Positions 15,954-23,327 of a DNA stretch of 29,946 bases are shown piece by piece. The notes beneath the pieces are model-generated. The model was not told the DNA's origin. It ran no database searches and was given only the letters and a program-made list of their open reading frames with translations. How positions within the stretch are numbered: the stretch's first letter is position 1; each line of letters starts with the position of its first letter. Where the stretch lies: assembly GCA_965546615.1 (NCBI GenBank), contig CBEUVQ010000031.1, positions 1 to 29,946 on the forward strand. Direction: 5' to 3'. Source of the DNA: CBEUVQ01 sp965546615 (lineage in GTDB: Bacteria; Bacillota; Desulfotomaculia; Desulfotomaculales; Desulfohalotomaculaceae). A program made the position numbers and the translations under genes.

Positions 15954-16925
15954 GTGCATTTTCCTGTTTCCGGGATAGATGTTTTCCCATTAATTCCGCC
16001 GTTGGCAGCATTTTTGGTTTCTTCTTTAACTACTTCTGCAGGTGTATCCGGTGCTTTTTTACTGCTGCCTTTTCAGGTTAGTGTGCTGCATTTCACCACT
16101 CCGGCAGTTAGCCCAACCAACCTTATTTACAATATTATAGCTATTCCCGGCGGTTTATACCGGTATATTAAAGAGGGGCGTATGGCTTGGCCGCTGACAT
16201 GGGCGGTAGTGATTGGTACGCTGCCCGGCGTGTTTGTTGGCGCTTGGGTAAGAATTAAATACCTCCCTGACCCGAAGAGTTTTAAGCTTTTTGTCGGCTT
16301 GGTGCTGCTGTACTTAGGCTACCGGTTGCTGTCCGAAGTAATGGGTTGGAATAAAAAACTTAAAGAGCGAAATAAAGCGATGCAAAAGAAATTTGCCGAG
16401 CGGGTGGCTGAATTAAAAAAAGAAAACAGCGGTCGTTTGGCTGCCGGCTTACCTGCAGAAGCAGTGGTAAAAACCAGGGCTGTTTCTTTAAAGAAAGTGG
16501 AGTACGAATTTTGGGGTGAAACTTATTCATTTAGCACAATTGCTGTTTTTGCCTTAGCATTGGTAGTCGGCTTAATTGGCGGCATTTACGGTATAGGTGG
16601 AGGGGCGATTATTTCACCGTTTTGTGTTGCTTTTTTGGGCTTGCCGGTCTATACGGTAGCGGGAGCGGCGCTGGCAGGTACGTTTATTACTTCTGTTGCC
16701 GGAGTAATTTATTATCATATTTTAGCCGGCTCAGCAATTGCTGCCAATCAAGCCATTGCTCCTGATTGGATGTTGGGGATGCTGTTTGGTGTCGGCGGGT
16801 TGTTGGGCACTTATTTGGGAGCAGGTGTTCAGAAGTTTTTGCCGGAAAAAATTATTAAAGTAATTTTGTTAGTTTTAATTTTGCTGCTGGCGCTTGGCTA
16901 TATCGGACAATTTTTTACAGAATAG
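15954..16925 (+). CDS. TSUP (TauE/SafE) family anion permease
   Basis: 323 residues from GTG 15954 with GGGAGAG upstream. The two halves of the TSUP family are visible: helices at about 12-120 with PTNLIYNIIAIPGG, and at about 195-320 with GLIGGIYGIGGGAIISPF, which contains the family's glycine-rich signature. Between them lies a long charged loop (about 122-190, KKLKERNKAMQKKFAERV and beyond) likely to be cytoplasmic and helical, an insert longer than in the smallest family members. TSUP proteins move sulfite, sulfonates, thiosulfate or similar anions. Downstream genes encode a PadR regulator and a tungstate-binding-protein homologue, hinting at oxyanion transport; that is inference. Confidence 0.85.
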   Translation: MHFPVSGIDVFPLIPPLAAFLVSSLTTSAGVSGAFLLLPFQVSVLHFTTPAVSPTNLIYNIIAIPGGLYRYIKEGRMAWPLTWAVVIGTLPGVFVGAWVRIKYLPDPKSFKLFVGLVLLYLGYRLLSEVMGWNKKLKERNKAMQKKFAERVAELKKENSGRLAAGLPAEAVVKTRAVSLKKVEYEFWGETYSFSTIAVFALALVVGLIGGIYGIGGGAIISPFCVAFLGLPVYTVAGAALAGTFITSVAGVIYYHILAGSAIAANQAIAPDWMLGMLFGVGGLLGTYLGAGVQKFLPEKIIKVILLVLILLLALGYIGQFFTE

Positions 16926-16932
16926 TTGTTGA

Positions 16933-16970
16933 CGATAGGAATGACCGCTGCGGTCGTTCCGTTTCTATCG
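16933..16970 (+). promoter_or_regulatory. Long inverted repeat between TSUP and padR genes
   Basis: GGAATGACCGC (16938-16948) and GCGGTCGTTCC (16950-16960) are 11-base arms around a single T, with one G-U or mismatch pair. CGATA / TATCG extend the outside. No T run follows, so it does not look like a terminator. It may be a second regulator-binding site or an RNA hairpin that limits translation of the PadR gene beginning 17 bases later. Confidence 0.5.
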
Positions 16971-16986
16971 GAAGAGGTGAATTTGG

Positions 16987-17361
16987 GTGCAGCGAACAGA
17001 CAAAACAGATTTAACAGCTATTGCCAACCGTATCGATAAAATGTTAGTACCGGCATTACTGCTCTTTTTAGCCCGAAAACCTTCACATGGATATGAGTTG
17101 ATTCAAAAAATAAACGAGGCAGGATTTTCTGAAGTGGATGCTGACCCCACCACTGTTTACCGCAATTTGCGCAGAATGGAAGAAGAAGGATTGGTAATTT
17201 CGCGGTGGGAAGCCACTCCCGTCGGGCCGGCCCGGCGGGCTTATCAGTTAAGCAATAAAGGTTATCAAGCTTTAAAAATATGTGTACAGCTGCTTAACGA
17301 AAAGAAGCAGAAAATTGAGGCTTTTTTGGCGGATTACAAAAGTTGGATTAAGGAGGAATAG
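16987..17361 (+). CDS. PadR-family transcriptional regulator
   Basis: 124 residues from GTG 16987, with AGAGGTGA about 6 bases upstream. The core is a PadR winged helix: LVPALLLFLARKPSHGYELIQKINE (19-43), then DPTTVYRNLRRMEEEGLVISRWE (about 53-75) and the wing GPARRAYQLSNKGYQAL. A final helix (residues 95-124) should dimerise. PadR proteins are usually repressors that respond to small ligands. This one is placed between a TSUP permease and a cytoplasmic tungstate-binding homologue that starts 3 bp after its stop, so the three are likely co-transcribed. The dyads at 15914 and 16938 are candidate sites. Confidence 0.88.
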   Translation: MQRTDKTDLTAIANRIDKMLVPALLLFLARKPSHGYELIQKINEAGFSEVDADPTTVYRNLRRMEEEGLVISRWEATPVGPARRAYQLSNKGYQALKICVQLLNEKKQKIEAFLADYKSWIKEE

Positions 17362-17364
17362 CCG

Positions 17365-18177
17365 GTGCCCAAGCTGAACATACTGCATGCCGGGGCGTTG
17401 AGAATGCCGATTACTCAAGGCGTAAAATTATTGCAGCGAAGGTATCCAGATTTGGAAGTGAATTTAGAAGCTCACGGGTCACGTGCCTGTGCTTGGCTTG
17501 TCCGAGAGGGCAGGCCGGTGGATATTATAGCGTTAGCGGATCATTATTTGTTCAGCGAACTGTTGGAACCGGAATTTGTAGATAGGTACTTCATTTTTGC
17601 AAATGATCAAATCGTGTTGGCTTATAACGAGTTTGCTCATGCCGGCGCTGAGGTTAACGCTGATAACTGGTTTGAAATCCTGCAGCGCAGTGATGTAACT
17701 TTCGGCCGCTCTAATCACAACCTTGATCCCTGCGGTTACCGCACGCTGATGTGCTGGCAGTTGGCTGAAAAATACTATCGCCGACCCCGCTTGTTTCAAA
17801 AACTTGATCAAAAATGCACCGCAAAATACATCTATCCGAAATCATATGATGTGGCGGCAGATGTTTTGGAAGGGCGGCTGGATTACGGATTTGAATACCT
17901 CTGTGTAGCAAAGCAGTTTGGCTTAAAATATATTATTTTGCCGGAGGAAATCAATCTTTCAAGCTCTGCTTATGCGGCATACTATCAACAGGCTAAAGTA
18001 AGTTTGCAGGGTAAAAATTCCGGCGAAATGATTGTCATTTCCGGCGCTCCGATAGAATTTGCCATTGCCATTCCGAAAAATGCTCCCAATGTCAAGACAG
18101 CCAATGCTTTTTTAGAGCTGATGCTCAGCAAGAAAGGCCAGCGTTTACTGGAACAATGCGGCCTCATACCGTATTAA
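17365..18177 (+). CDS. WtpA/ModA-like oxyanion-binding protein lacking a signal peptide
   Basis: 270 residues from GTG 17365, with AAGGAGG 8 bases upstream, which fixes the start. The sequence begins PKLNILHAGALRMP, equal to the first strand of the mature tungstate/molybdate binding proteins, with no leader or lipobox before it. Family marks are Ser39 in AHGSRACAW, Asp121 in NLDPCGYR and Glu177 in DYGFEYLCVA, matching oxyanion ligand positions in archaeal WtpA/ModA, plus PEEINLSSSAYAAYY. Residue 11 is Ala where WtpA usually has Ser. Without export it cannot serve a standard ABC importer, and no permease or ATPase partner is encoded here. It most likely binds an oxyanion inside the cell, perhaps as a sensor for the adjacent PadR. 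Confidence 0.82.
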   Translation: MPKLNILHAGALRMPITQGVKLLQRRYPDLEVNLEAHGSRACAWLVREGRPVDIIALADHYLFSELLEPEFVDRYFIFANDQIVLAYNEFAHAGAEVNADNWFEILQRSDVTFGRSNHNLDPCGYRTLMCWQLAEKYYRRPRLFQKLDQKCTAKYIYPKSYDVAADVLEGRLDYGFEYLCVAKQFGLKYIILPEEINLSSSAYAAYYQQAKVSLQGKNSGEMIVISGAPIEFAIAIPKNAPNVKTANAFLELMLSKKGQRLLEQCGLIPY

Positions 18178-18194
18178 AAAAATAAATGTCACCT

Positions 18195-18228
18195 AAGGAG
18201 GCGGTATTAAAACCGCTTCTTTGCTTTT
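18195..18228 (+). terminator. Intrinsic terminator after WtpA-like gene
   Basis: AAGGAGGCGGT (18195-18205) pairs with ACCGCTTCTTT (18212-18222) around the loop ATTAAA, with G-U pairs, followed by a T-rich tract. Confidence 0.7.
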
Positions 18229-18252
18229 TCTATTAGTTTTCTTAAATATTGT

Positions 18253-18307
18253 TTTTCACAATTTCCCACAATTGTTTCATAATTCTTCCATAGTTTCTTT
18301 ATATATT
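18253..18307 (+). promoter_or_regulatory. Four-box OmpR-type operator and -10 for efflux operon
   Basis: Four copies of CA(C/T)AATT have their C at 18257, 18267, 18278 and 18289 (spacing 10, 11, 11). The boxes read CACAATT, CACAATT, CATAATT and CATAGTT, mostly preceded by TT or TC. A -10 (TATATT, 18302-18307) starts 13 bases after the last C, and the array sits where the -35 would be. The same geometry recurs at 23239-23289. This is the layout of activator sites for OmpR/PhoB-family regulators. Confidence 0.65.
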
Positions 18308-18359
18308 TGCTTCATGTTACCGGTAGCAGTTTGAATTTTTTACATAGGAAGGTGAGGAG

Positions 18360-18953
18360 ATGGGGTTAAAAAAGTTATTGGCAGTTTTAACCATTGCAGT
18401 GGCAGCAGTTGCTTTGGTTGGCTGTGGGAGCGGCTCTGCAGAAGAACCTAATCAAACTGATGCTGCTGTTGGCGAGGTTAATAAAGTTACACTGCCGCAG
18501 GAAAGACCGGACTTGATTGGCAAGGTGAAAGAAATAGTTGGCAATGAAGTAACAATGTATAAAGCAGAAATGAACACAGGTGAAAGTACGTCAACATCAG
18601 ATCAGCAAATAGAAGAACAACAAACAGATAATCAGCAAGCGGCTCAGCAAGCTGGGCCGGGAAAAAGCGGCTTTAAAATGAATTTCAGCGAAACCGCCGA
18701 AACCATTACCATTCCGGTAGGTACCCCGATTGTCAGCAGGCAAAGAGGTGCTAATGAGGTTACAGAGGTTGGCCTGAGTGGAATCAAACAGGATTCAATA
18801 TTACAAATTTGGCGGCAGGATGATACCATTACCTTTGTGCAGGTGATGGCTGTCGGCGGTTCGAATAGCGGAACTAACGGCAGTGAGCAAAACCGAAGGA
18901 TGGATGGGCCGCCGGATATGGGTGGACCGCCGCCGGGCATGGGTGGTAAGTAA
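18360..18953 (+). CDS. Secreted lipoprotein leading the efflux operon
   Basis: 197 residues. KKLLAVLTIAVAAVALVGC is a lipoprotein signal with lipobox LVGC, so Cys22 is the lipid anchor. After a short acidic stretch comes RPDLIGKVKEIVGNEVTMY, which reads like a small beta-barrel strand pair. A Gln-rich linker follows (about 80-100), then a second strand-rich block with TITIPVGTPIVSR and TITFVQVMAVGG. The end is proline/glycine-rich (MGGPPPGMGGK). I do not recognise a named family. It is first in the efflux gene cluster, 6 bp before the ATPase gene, behind a four-box operator. A role as an extracytoplasmic accessory or sensor of the efflux system is plausible. Confidence 0.75.
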   Translation: MGLKKLLAVLTIAVAAVALVGCGSGSAEEPNQTDAAVGEVNKVTLPQERPDLIGKVKEIVGNEVTMYKAEMNTGESTSTSDQQIEEQQTDNQQAAQQAGPGKSGFKMNFSETAETITIPVGTPIVSRQRGANEVTEVGLSGIKQDSILQIWRQDDTITFVQVMAVGGSNSGTNGSEQNRRMDGPPDMGGPPPGMGGK

Positions 18954-18959
18954 TTTATT

Positions 18960-19646
18960 ATGAGTAATTCAAAATGCATCATCGATGCCGTTAACCTCGT
19001 TAAAATTTATCAAAACGGCAGCGAAGAACTTAAAGTATTGGATGAAGTCAGCATCAAAGTATTTGCCGGGGATTTTTTAGCGGTATTGGGCCCGTCCGGT
19101 TCAGGTAAATCTACTTTGATGAATATTTTAGGCTGTTTAGATGTTCCCACTGCCGGTCAGTATTACTTAGATGGCTTAGATGTGCTGACAGCTTCAGAAA
19201 ATCAACTGGCCGAAATTCGCAATAAAAAAATAGGTTTTGTTTTCCAAAAGTTTAACCTTTTGCCGAGATTAACTGCTTTGCAGAATGTGATGCTGCCTTT
19301 GCTTTACCGGGGGGTAAATGAGCAGGAAGCGGCAGAACTGGCTAAAGAGAAACTAACAATTTTGGGGTTGGGTGCAAGACTTACGCACCGCCCCAATGAA
19401 CTATCCGGCGGCCAGCAGCAGCGGGTGGCAATTGCCCGGGCGATTGTTTGTAAGCCTCAATTAATACTGGCGGATGAACCCACCGGCAATCTGGACAGCA
19501 AATCCAGTCAGGATGCTATGGAGATTTTTCAAGAACTCAACCGGCAGGGCAATACCATTGTAATTATTACTCATGATATTGAAGTGGCTGAACAGCTGAA
19601 AAAAATAGTTTACATACGGGATGGTCGGATATATGAACATCATTAA
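18960..19646 (+). CDS. ABC transporter ATPase, MacB/LolD type
   Basis: 228 residues, typical of this class. Walker A is GPSGSGKST (44-52), the Q-loop is in FVFQKFNLLPRLTALQNV, the signature is LSGGQQQR (148-155), Walker B and its glutamate are in LILADEPTGNLD (168-179), and the switch His is in IIITHD. The phrase NLLPRLTALQNVMLPLLYRG is characteristic of MacB/LolD/FtsE-like proteins that drive mechanotransmission rather than classical transport. It works with the FtsX-type permease at 20822 and the adaptor at 19633. The start ATG has only a weak GGTGG site at long distance, so coupling with the lipoprotein gene 6 bp upstream is likely. Confidence 0.93.
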   Translation: MSNSKCIIDAVNLVKIYQNGSEELKVLDEVSIKVFAGDFLAVLGPSGSGKSTLMNILGCLDVPTAGQYYLDGLDVLTASENQLAEIRNKKIGFVFQKFNLLPRLTALQNVMLPLLYRGVNEQEAAELAKEKLTILGLGARLTHRPNELSGGQQQRVAIARAIVCKPQLILADEPTGNLDSKSSQDAMEIFQELNRQGNTIVIITHDIEVAEQLKKIVYIRDGRIYEHH

Positions 19647-20817
19647 AAAGTTTGCAGCTAAACTAACTGATTATAAAAGAAAGAAACGTTTTTGGGCATT
19701 TGCTGCACTGGTCTTGGTGTTAATCGGGGGGGTAGGTTATTGGCTGCAGAAACAAGCTGACAAACCAAGTGTTCAACCTCAAGAGCTGGAAGCGAAAGTA
19801 GAAAGAGGCGACATTATTGTCGGCTTAGAATCTGATGGCACAATTGATTTTTCTAAAGTAAAGCTGCGCTTTGATGTACGGGGAACAATTGCGGAAATTT
19901 TAGTTGAAGAAGGCGACAAAGTTAACAAAGGTGACATAATTGCCAAACTGGATGACAAAGACTACCAAGATCAGTATCAGCTGGCGTTAGCTAAGTTAGA
20001 GGAAGCACAGGATCAAGAGGTAACCAGCTTATTGGATCTTGAATTAAACTTAAAAAAAGCAGAAGCAGAACTGGAAAATCTCAGAGCGGAATATCAAGAA
20101 ATGGAGGCAATTCCAGATGCTTATTCAGCTAATGAAATAAAATTAAAGAAACTTGAACTTGATAACAAAGAAACAGAGTACCAAAACTTGCAGAAGAAAT
20201 ATCAGCTGCAAAAAGACAGAGGTATTGACCAAAACGAACTGGCGGTGAAAATGGCTAAAGAGGATTTGGAAGATACCATCCTATATGCTCCTGTTACCGG
20301 TGTGGTTTTAGACCTTGCTAAAAAGGTCGGCGAAAGCTTAACCGATGAAGACGATTTTGCCACCATTCACGAAAATAATGTCATTAAAGCAACAACTAAC
20401 GTAATAGAATACGATATTGGACAAATCAAAGAAGGGCAAAAGGTTTATGTAACAGCAGAAGCAATACCTGATAAAGAGTTTACCGGAACAGTTACCAATA
20501 TTGATGCTCTGCCGGTATCTGATTCCAGCGGTTTGGTTAATTATGCTGTTGAAATCACCATCGAAGATGCAGACGATAGGATTAAAGACGGTATGACCTG
20601 CACTGTTAATTTTATTATCAAAGAAGTGCAGGATTGTTTGATTATACCTTATCAGGCAGTAAAAATTGTCAACGGGAAACAAGTGGTTACAGTTGTAGAT
20701 GAACAAGGGCAAAAAACAGAGAAAGAGATTAAAACCGGCTTTACTGACGGCACCAGTGCAGAAGTATTATCCGGTTTACGTGCTAATGAAACGGTGATTT
20801 ATACCGGAAGTAGGTGA
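19633..20817 (+). CDS. HlyD/MacA-type membrane fusion (adaptor) protein
   Basis: 394 residues from ATG 19633; an ATG four codons earlier (19621) is possible. The gene overlaps the end of the ATPase gene by 14 bp. One membrane helix (about 20-38) anchors it, followed by a split lipoyl domain with halves near 84-110 (GDKVNKGDIIAKLDD) and 213-232 (LYAPVTGVVLDLAKKVGESL). A coiled coil of about 80 residues lies between. Beta-barrel and membrane-proximal domains complete the protein. In MacA-MacB-TolC systems this protein links the permease to an outer channel. Here it is encoded with a TolC-like partner, despite other signs that the cell is Gram-positive-like. Confidence 0.9.
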   Translation: MNIIKKFAAKLTDYKRKKRFWAFAALVLVLIGGVGYWLQKQADKPSVQPQELEAKVERGDIIVGLESDGTIDFSKVKLRFDVRGTIAEILVEEGDKVNKGDIIAKLDDKDYQDQYQLALAKLEEAQDQEVTSLLDLELNLKKAEAELENLRAEYQEMEAIPDAYSANEIKLKKLELDNKETEYQNLQKKYQLQKDRGIDQNELAVKMAKEDLEDTILYAPVTGVVLDLAKKVGESLTDEDDFATIHENNVIKATTNVIEYDIGQIKEGQKVYVTAEAIPDKEFTGTVTNIDALPVSDSSGLVNYAVEITIEDADDRIKDGMTCTVNFIIKEVQDCLIIPYQAVKIVNGKQVVTVVDEQGQKTEKEIKTGFTDGTSAEVLSGLRANETVIYTGSR

Positions 20818-20821
20818 TTTT

Positions 20822-22009
20822 TTGCAGCTTAAACAACTGTTTAAACTTATTTTTATCAATATCACACAAAACAAAATGCGCACCTTCTTAACTACATTAG
20901 GGGTAATTGTAGGCACGGCGACGATATTTTTAGTAGTGGCCATTGGTAAAGGCGGCGAAGCACAGGTCAATGAGCAGTATTCTAAATTGAATGTTGGCTC
21001 TATTATCGTCATGCCTGCTTCCCGGGGGAGAGTTGTTGACCCGCTGACAAAAGAAGACGCGGAAACGTTTTTAACCAGTGCGAACATAGCGGAAGCCTAT
21101 CCCATCTTAAGAAGTAACGGAAATATTAACTATAATAATTATTCTACAAACGGCGGTTTCACCGGCATTGAACCTCAGTTTCAAACCAGCAACAACTTAA
21201 CAGTACAGCTGGGCCGGGCGATTGAAGATACAGATGAAGAAAAGAAGAGCAAGGTAGCGGTAATTGGGGCGGAATTAGCCAACACGCTTACCGACGGTTA
21301 CCTGTCAGAAATAGTGGGGCAAAGCATTACCATTAACAGCAGAAAATTTGAGGTTATTGGTATATACAATCGGGTAGGTGATTCCGGTTCAGGCATGAGC
21401 TATGATGATGCCGTTTTTATCCCATACTCAGCCGCAGAAAGGTATCTGCTGGGCACCAGAGCTAATCCTACCATTAATGTGCAGGCCACCAGCCTGGATA
21501 CCGTCACCGCTGCAATTAATGATATTACTGACATTCTCAACGAAACTCACCGTGCCGGAGGGGCAGATCAGTTTCGCATTTTGGATGCCGGCAGCAGGTT
21601 AGCGGCAGCACAACAATCGGCAAAATCTATGTCGATGCTTTTATTGGCGGTGGCAGCCGTGGTACTGGTGGTCAGCGGTATAGGTATTATGAATGTAATG
21701 TTTGTTACAGTTAAAGAAAGAACAAAGGAAATTGGCACTTTAAAGGCCATTGGAGCCAAAAAGCAGGAAATACTGAAGCAATTTTTAATTGAAGCAGTGA
21801 TCATCAGTTTAACCGGCGGTATCATCGGAGTGATTGTCGGTTTTGCAGCTCTGCCGGTGTTGAGTTATTTTGAAATGGCAGTGCTGCCGTCGTTGAGCGG
21901 GGTGTTTTTGGGGCTGATATTTTCGGTAGTTACCGGCGTCTTTTTTGGGTTTTATCCTGCTTTAAAGGCTGCTAATTTAAGCCCGCTGGAAGCATTAAGA
22001 TATGAATAA
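20822..22009 (+). CDS. MacB/FtsX-type ABC permease
   Basis: 395 residues from TTG 20822, with GGTGA just upstream. The plan is that of MacB: an N-terminal helix in INITQNKMRTFLTTLGVIVGTATIFLVVAIGKGG form (about 16-45), a large extracytoplasmic domain (about 46-265), then three helices at about 270-294, 322-346 and 355-382. The motif GIGIMNVMFVTVKERTKEIGTLKAIGAKKQEIL is the FtsX signature that contacts the ATPase. The ending NLSPLEALRYE is the standard close of this family. It forms a tripartite machine with the genes on either side. The substrate, possibly a peptide, antibiotic or lipid, cannot be read from sequence. Confidence 0.93.
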   Translation: MQLKQLFKLIFINITQNKMRTFLTTLGVIVGTATIFLVVAIGKGGEAQVNEQYSKLNVGSIIVMPASRGRVVDPLTKEDAETFLTSANIAEAYPILRSNGNINYNNYSTNGGFTGIEPQFQTSNNLTVQLGRAIEDTDEEKKSKVAVIGAELANTLTDGYLSEIVGQSITINSRKFEVIGIYNRVGDSGSGMSYDDAVFIPYSAAERYLLGTRANPTINVQATSLDTVTAAINDITDILNETHRAGGADQFRILDAGSRLAAAQQSAKSMSMLLLAVAAVVLVVSGIGIMNVMFVTVKERTKEIGTLKAIGAKKQEILKQFLIEAVIISLTGGIIGVIVGFAALPVLSYFEMAVLPSLSGVFLGLIFSVVTGVFFGFYPALKAANLSPLEALRYE

Positions 22010-22021
22010 AAGGTGATATAG

Positions 22022-23224
22022 ATGCGTAATAAATTAATTCTTATTTTAGCTTTTGTGCTTATTTTAGGAAGTATTTCAACGGGTTACGCGGCAGAGGAGC
22101 AAAATGATGACGTAACAGTAATTACTTTAGAAGAAGCGAAAAGTTTAGTTAAAGAATACAGTCGAACCTTGCAGAAATATGAGCTGAACGTTAAAAAAGC
22201 CAAATATCAGCAGCAGCAAACCGAGGCTGAACAAGATGATATTTATGACACCTATAACAGTTTATCTTCACGCTATACTGCATTAAGTGAACAATATGCT
22301 CAGCCTGACTTAGATGCTGATACTGCGGAACAAATCGCAGCTGATATGGAAAAACTTGAAGCTCAAATGGAATCTCAATATAAGAGCATTGAATCATCAT
22401 CAGACAGCATTGAAGATGCTGAAAACAACTATGATGATGCCGTTAGCGCAGAAGAAAACTACCGAAAACAAATTGATTACATTGTTGAGGATCTTTATAC
22501 TTCCATTTTAAACCAGCAGGGCGAACTGGAAAAATTAACTAAAGAGTATGAGTTGATGCAGTACCGGCTTGATAATGAGAGAAAAAAATTGGGTTTAGGT
22601 ACCGGCAGTCAATATCAGGTAGATGATTTGGCGGCAGCACTTAACGACCTTGAGCAGAAAATTACCCAACAAGAAAATGCTGTTAAAATAAAAAAAGGGC
22701 AGTTAAACGATATGATGGGTAGAAGTTATGATGATGCATTGGAATTGGTTTCCTTTGAAGTTTCCGGCACCATTGACATTCCTGATTATCAACAATTATT
22801 ATCCAGTGCAACCTATGCTAACGACACGCTTTCCCAATTAAAACGGGATCTTAATGATTTAGAAGATGACTATGACGAAGAGGATGACTATTATCGGTAT
22901 TTAATTTTGGCACAGGAAGTGAAACAAAAAGAGTTAGAGCTGGAAGATGCAAAGATAAATTTGACAGATTACATCAACAACTTAATTACTGATGTAAAGT
23001 TAAAGCAGCAGGATTATCAGTTAGCTCAAATAAACCTGCGAAATGCTGAACGCTCTTATCAGTGGGCCGAGAAGCGATACCAGCTTGGGCAGATTTCTAA
23101 ACTTGCTCTGCTGGAAAGTGAAATATCCTATATAAATGCCAAAAACCAAATGAGAAGTGCCGGCTACAGCTTGAGTCTGGCCCAACAAGCTCTAGAACTA
23201 GCAAATTATGGTATTTTAATATAA
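22022..23224 (+). CDS. TolC/OEP-like coiled-coil protein with signal peptide
   Basis: 400 residues. A signal peptide (1-23, cleaved after GYA) precedes a mostly helical body. Two TolC-type repeats are recognisable: RKKLGLGTGSQYQVDDLAAAL (about 190) and RYQLGQISKLALLESEISYINAK (about 355-377), the latter being the hallmark of the outer membrane efflux family. Between the repeats, where TolC has membrane strands, the sequence is short and acidic (LEDDYDEEDDYYRY), so a normal outer-membrane barrel is doubtful. It may be a barrel-less version that forms a wall-spanning tube on the adaptor. It lies 12 bp after the permease gene, so it belongs to the same operon. Confidence 0.82.
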   Translation: MRNKLILILAFVLILGSISTGYAAEEQNDDVTVITLEEAKSLVKEYSRTLQKYELNVKKAKYQQQQTEAEQDDIYDTYNSLSSRYTALSEQYAQPDLDADTAEQIAADMEKLEAQMESQYKSIESSSDSIEDAENNYDDAVSAEENYRKQIDYIVEDLYTSILNQQGELEKLTKEYELMQYRLDNERKKLGLGTGSQYQVDDLAAALNDLEQKITQQENAVKIKKGQLNDMMGRSYDDALELVSFEVSGTIDIPDYQQLLSSATYANDTLSQLKRDLNDLEDDYDEEDDYYRYLILAQEVKQKELELEDAKINLTDYINNLITDVKLKQQDYQLAQINLRNAERSYQWAEKRYQLGQISKLALLESEISYINAKNQMRSAGYSLSLAQQALELANYGILI

Positions 23225-23238
23225 AGATTATACAATTT

Positions 23239-23289
23239 CATAATTTCCCATTATTTTTTGATAATTTATCCAAATTTACTGCCTATACT
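23239..23289 (+). promoter_or_regulatory. Second four-box operator and -10, before repeat protein
   Basis: Boxes have their first base (C, C, G, C) at 23239, 23249, 23260 and 23271, reading CATAATT, CATTATT, GATAATT and CAAATTT. Spacing is 10, 11, 11, and the -10 TATACT starts 13 bases after the last box start (23284-23289). Both numbers are identical to those at 18257-18307. Confidence 0.65.
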
Positions 23290-23327
23290 AAAATCGTAAA
23301 CAAATTTTATCTTAGGGGGAATTTAAT

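Noticed and set aside
17365..18177. Ordinary exported ABC-type molybdate/tungstate binding protein
   Set aside because: No signal peptide or lipobox is encoded after the well-placed ribosome site, and no permease or ATPase partner lies next to it.
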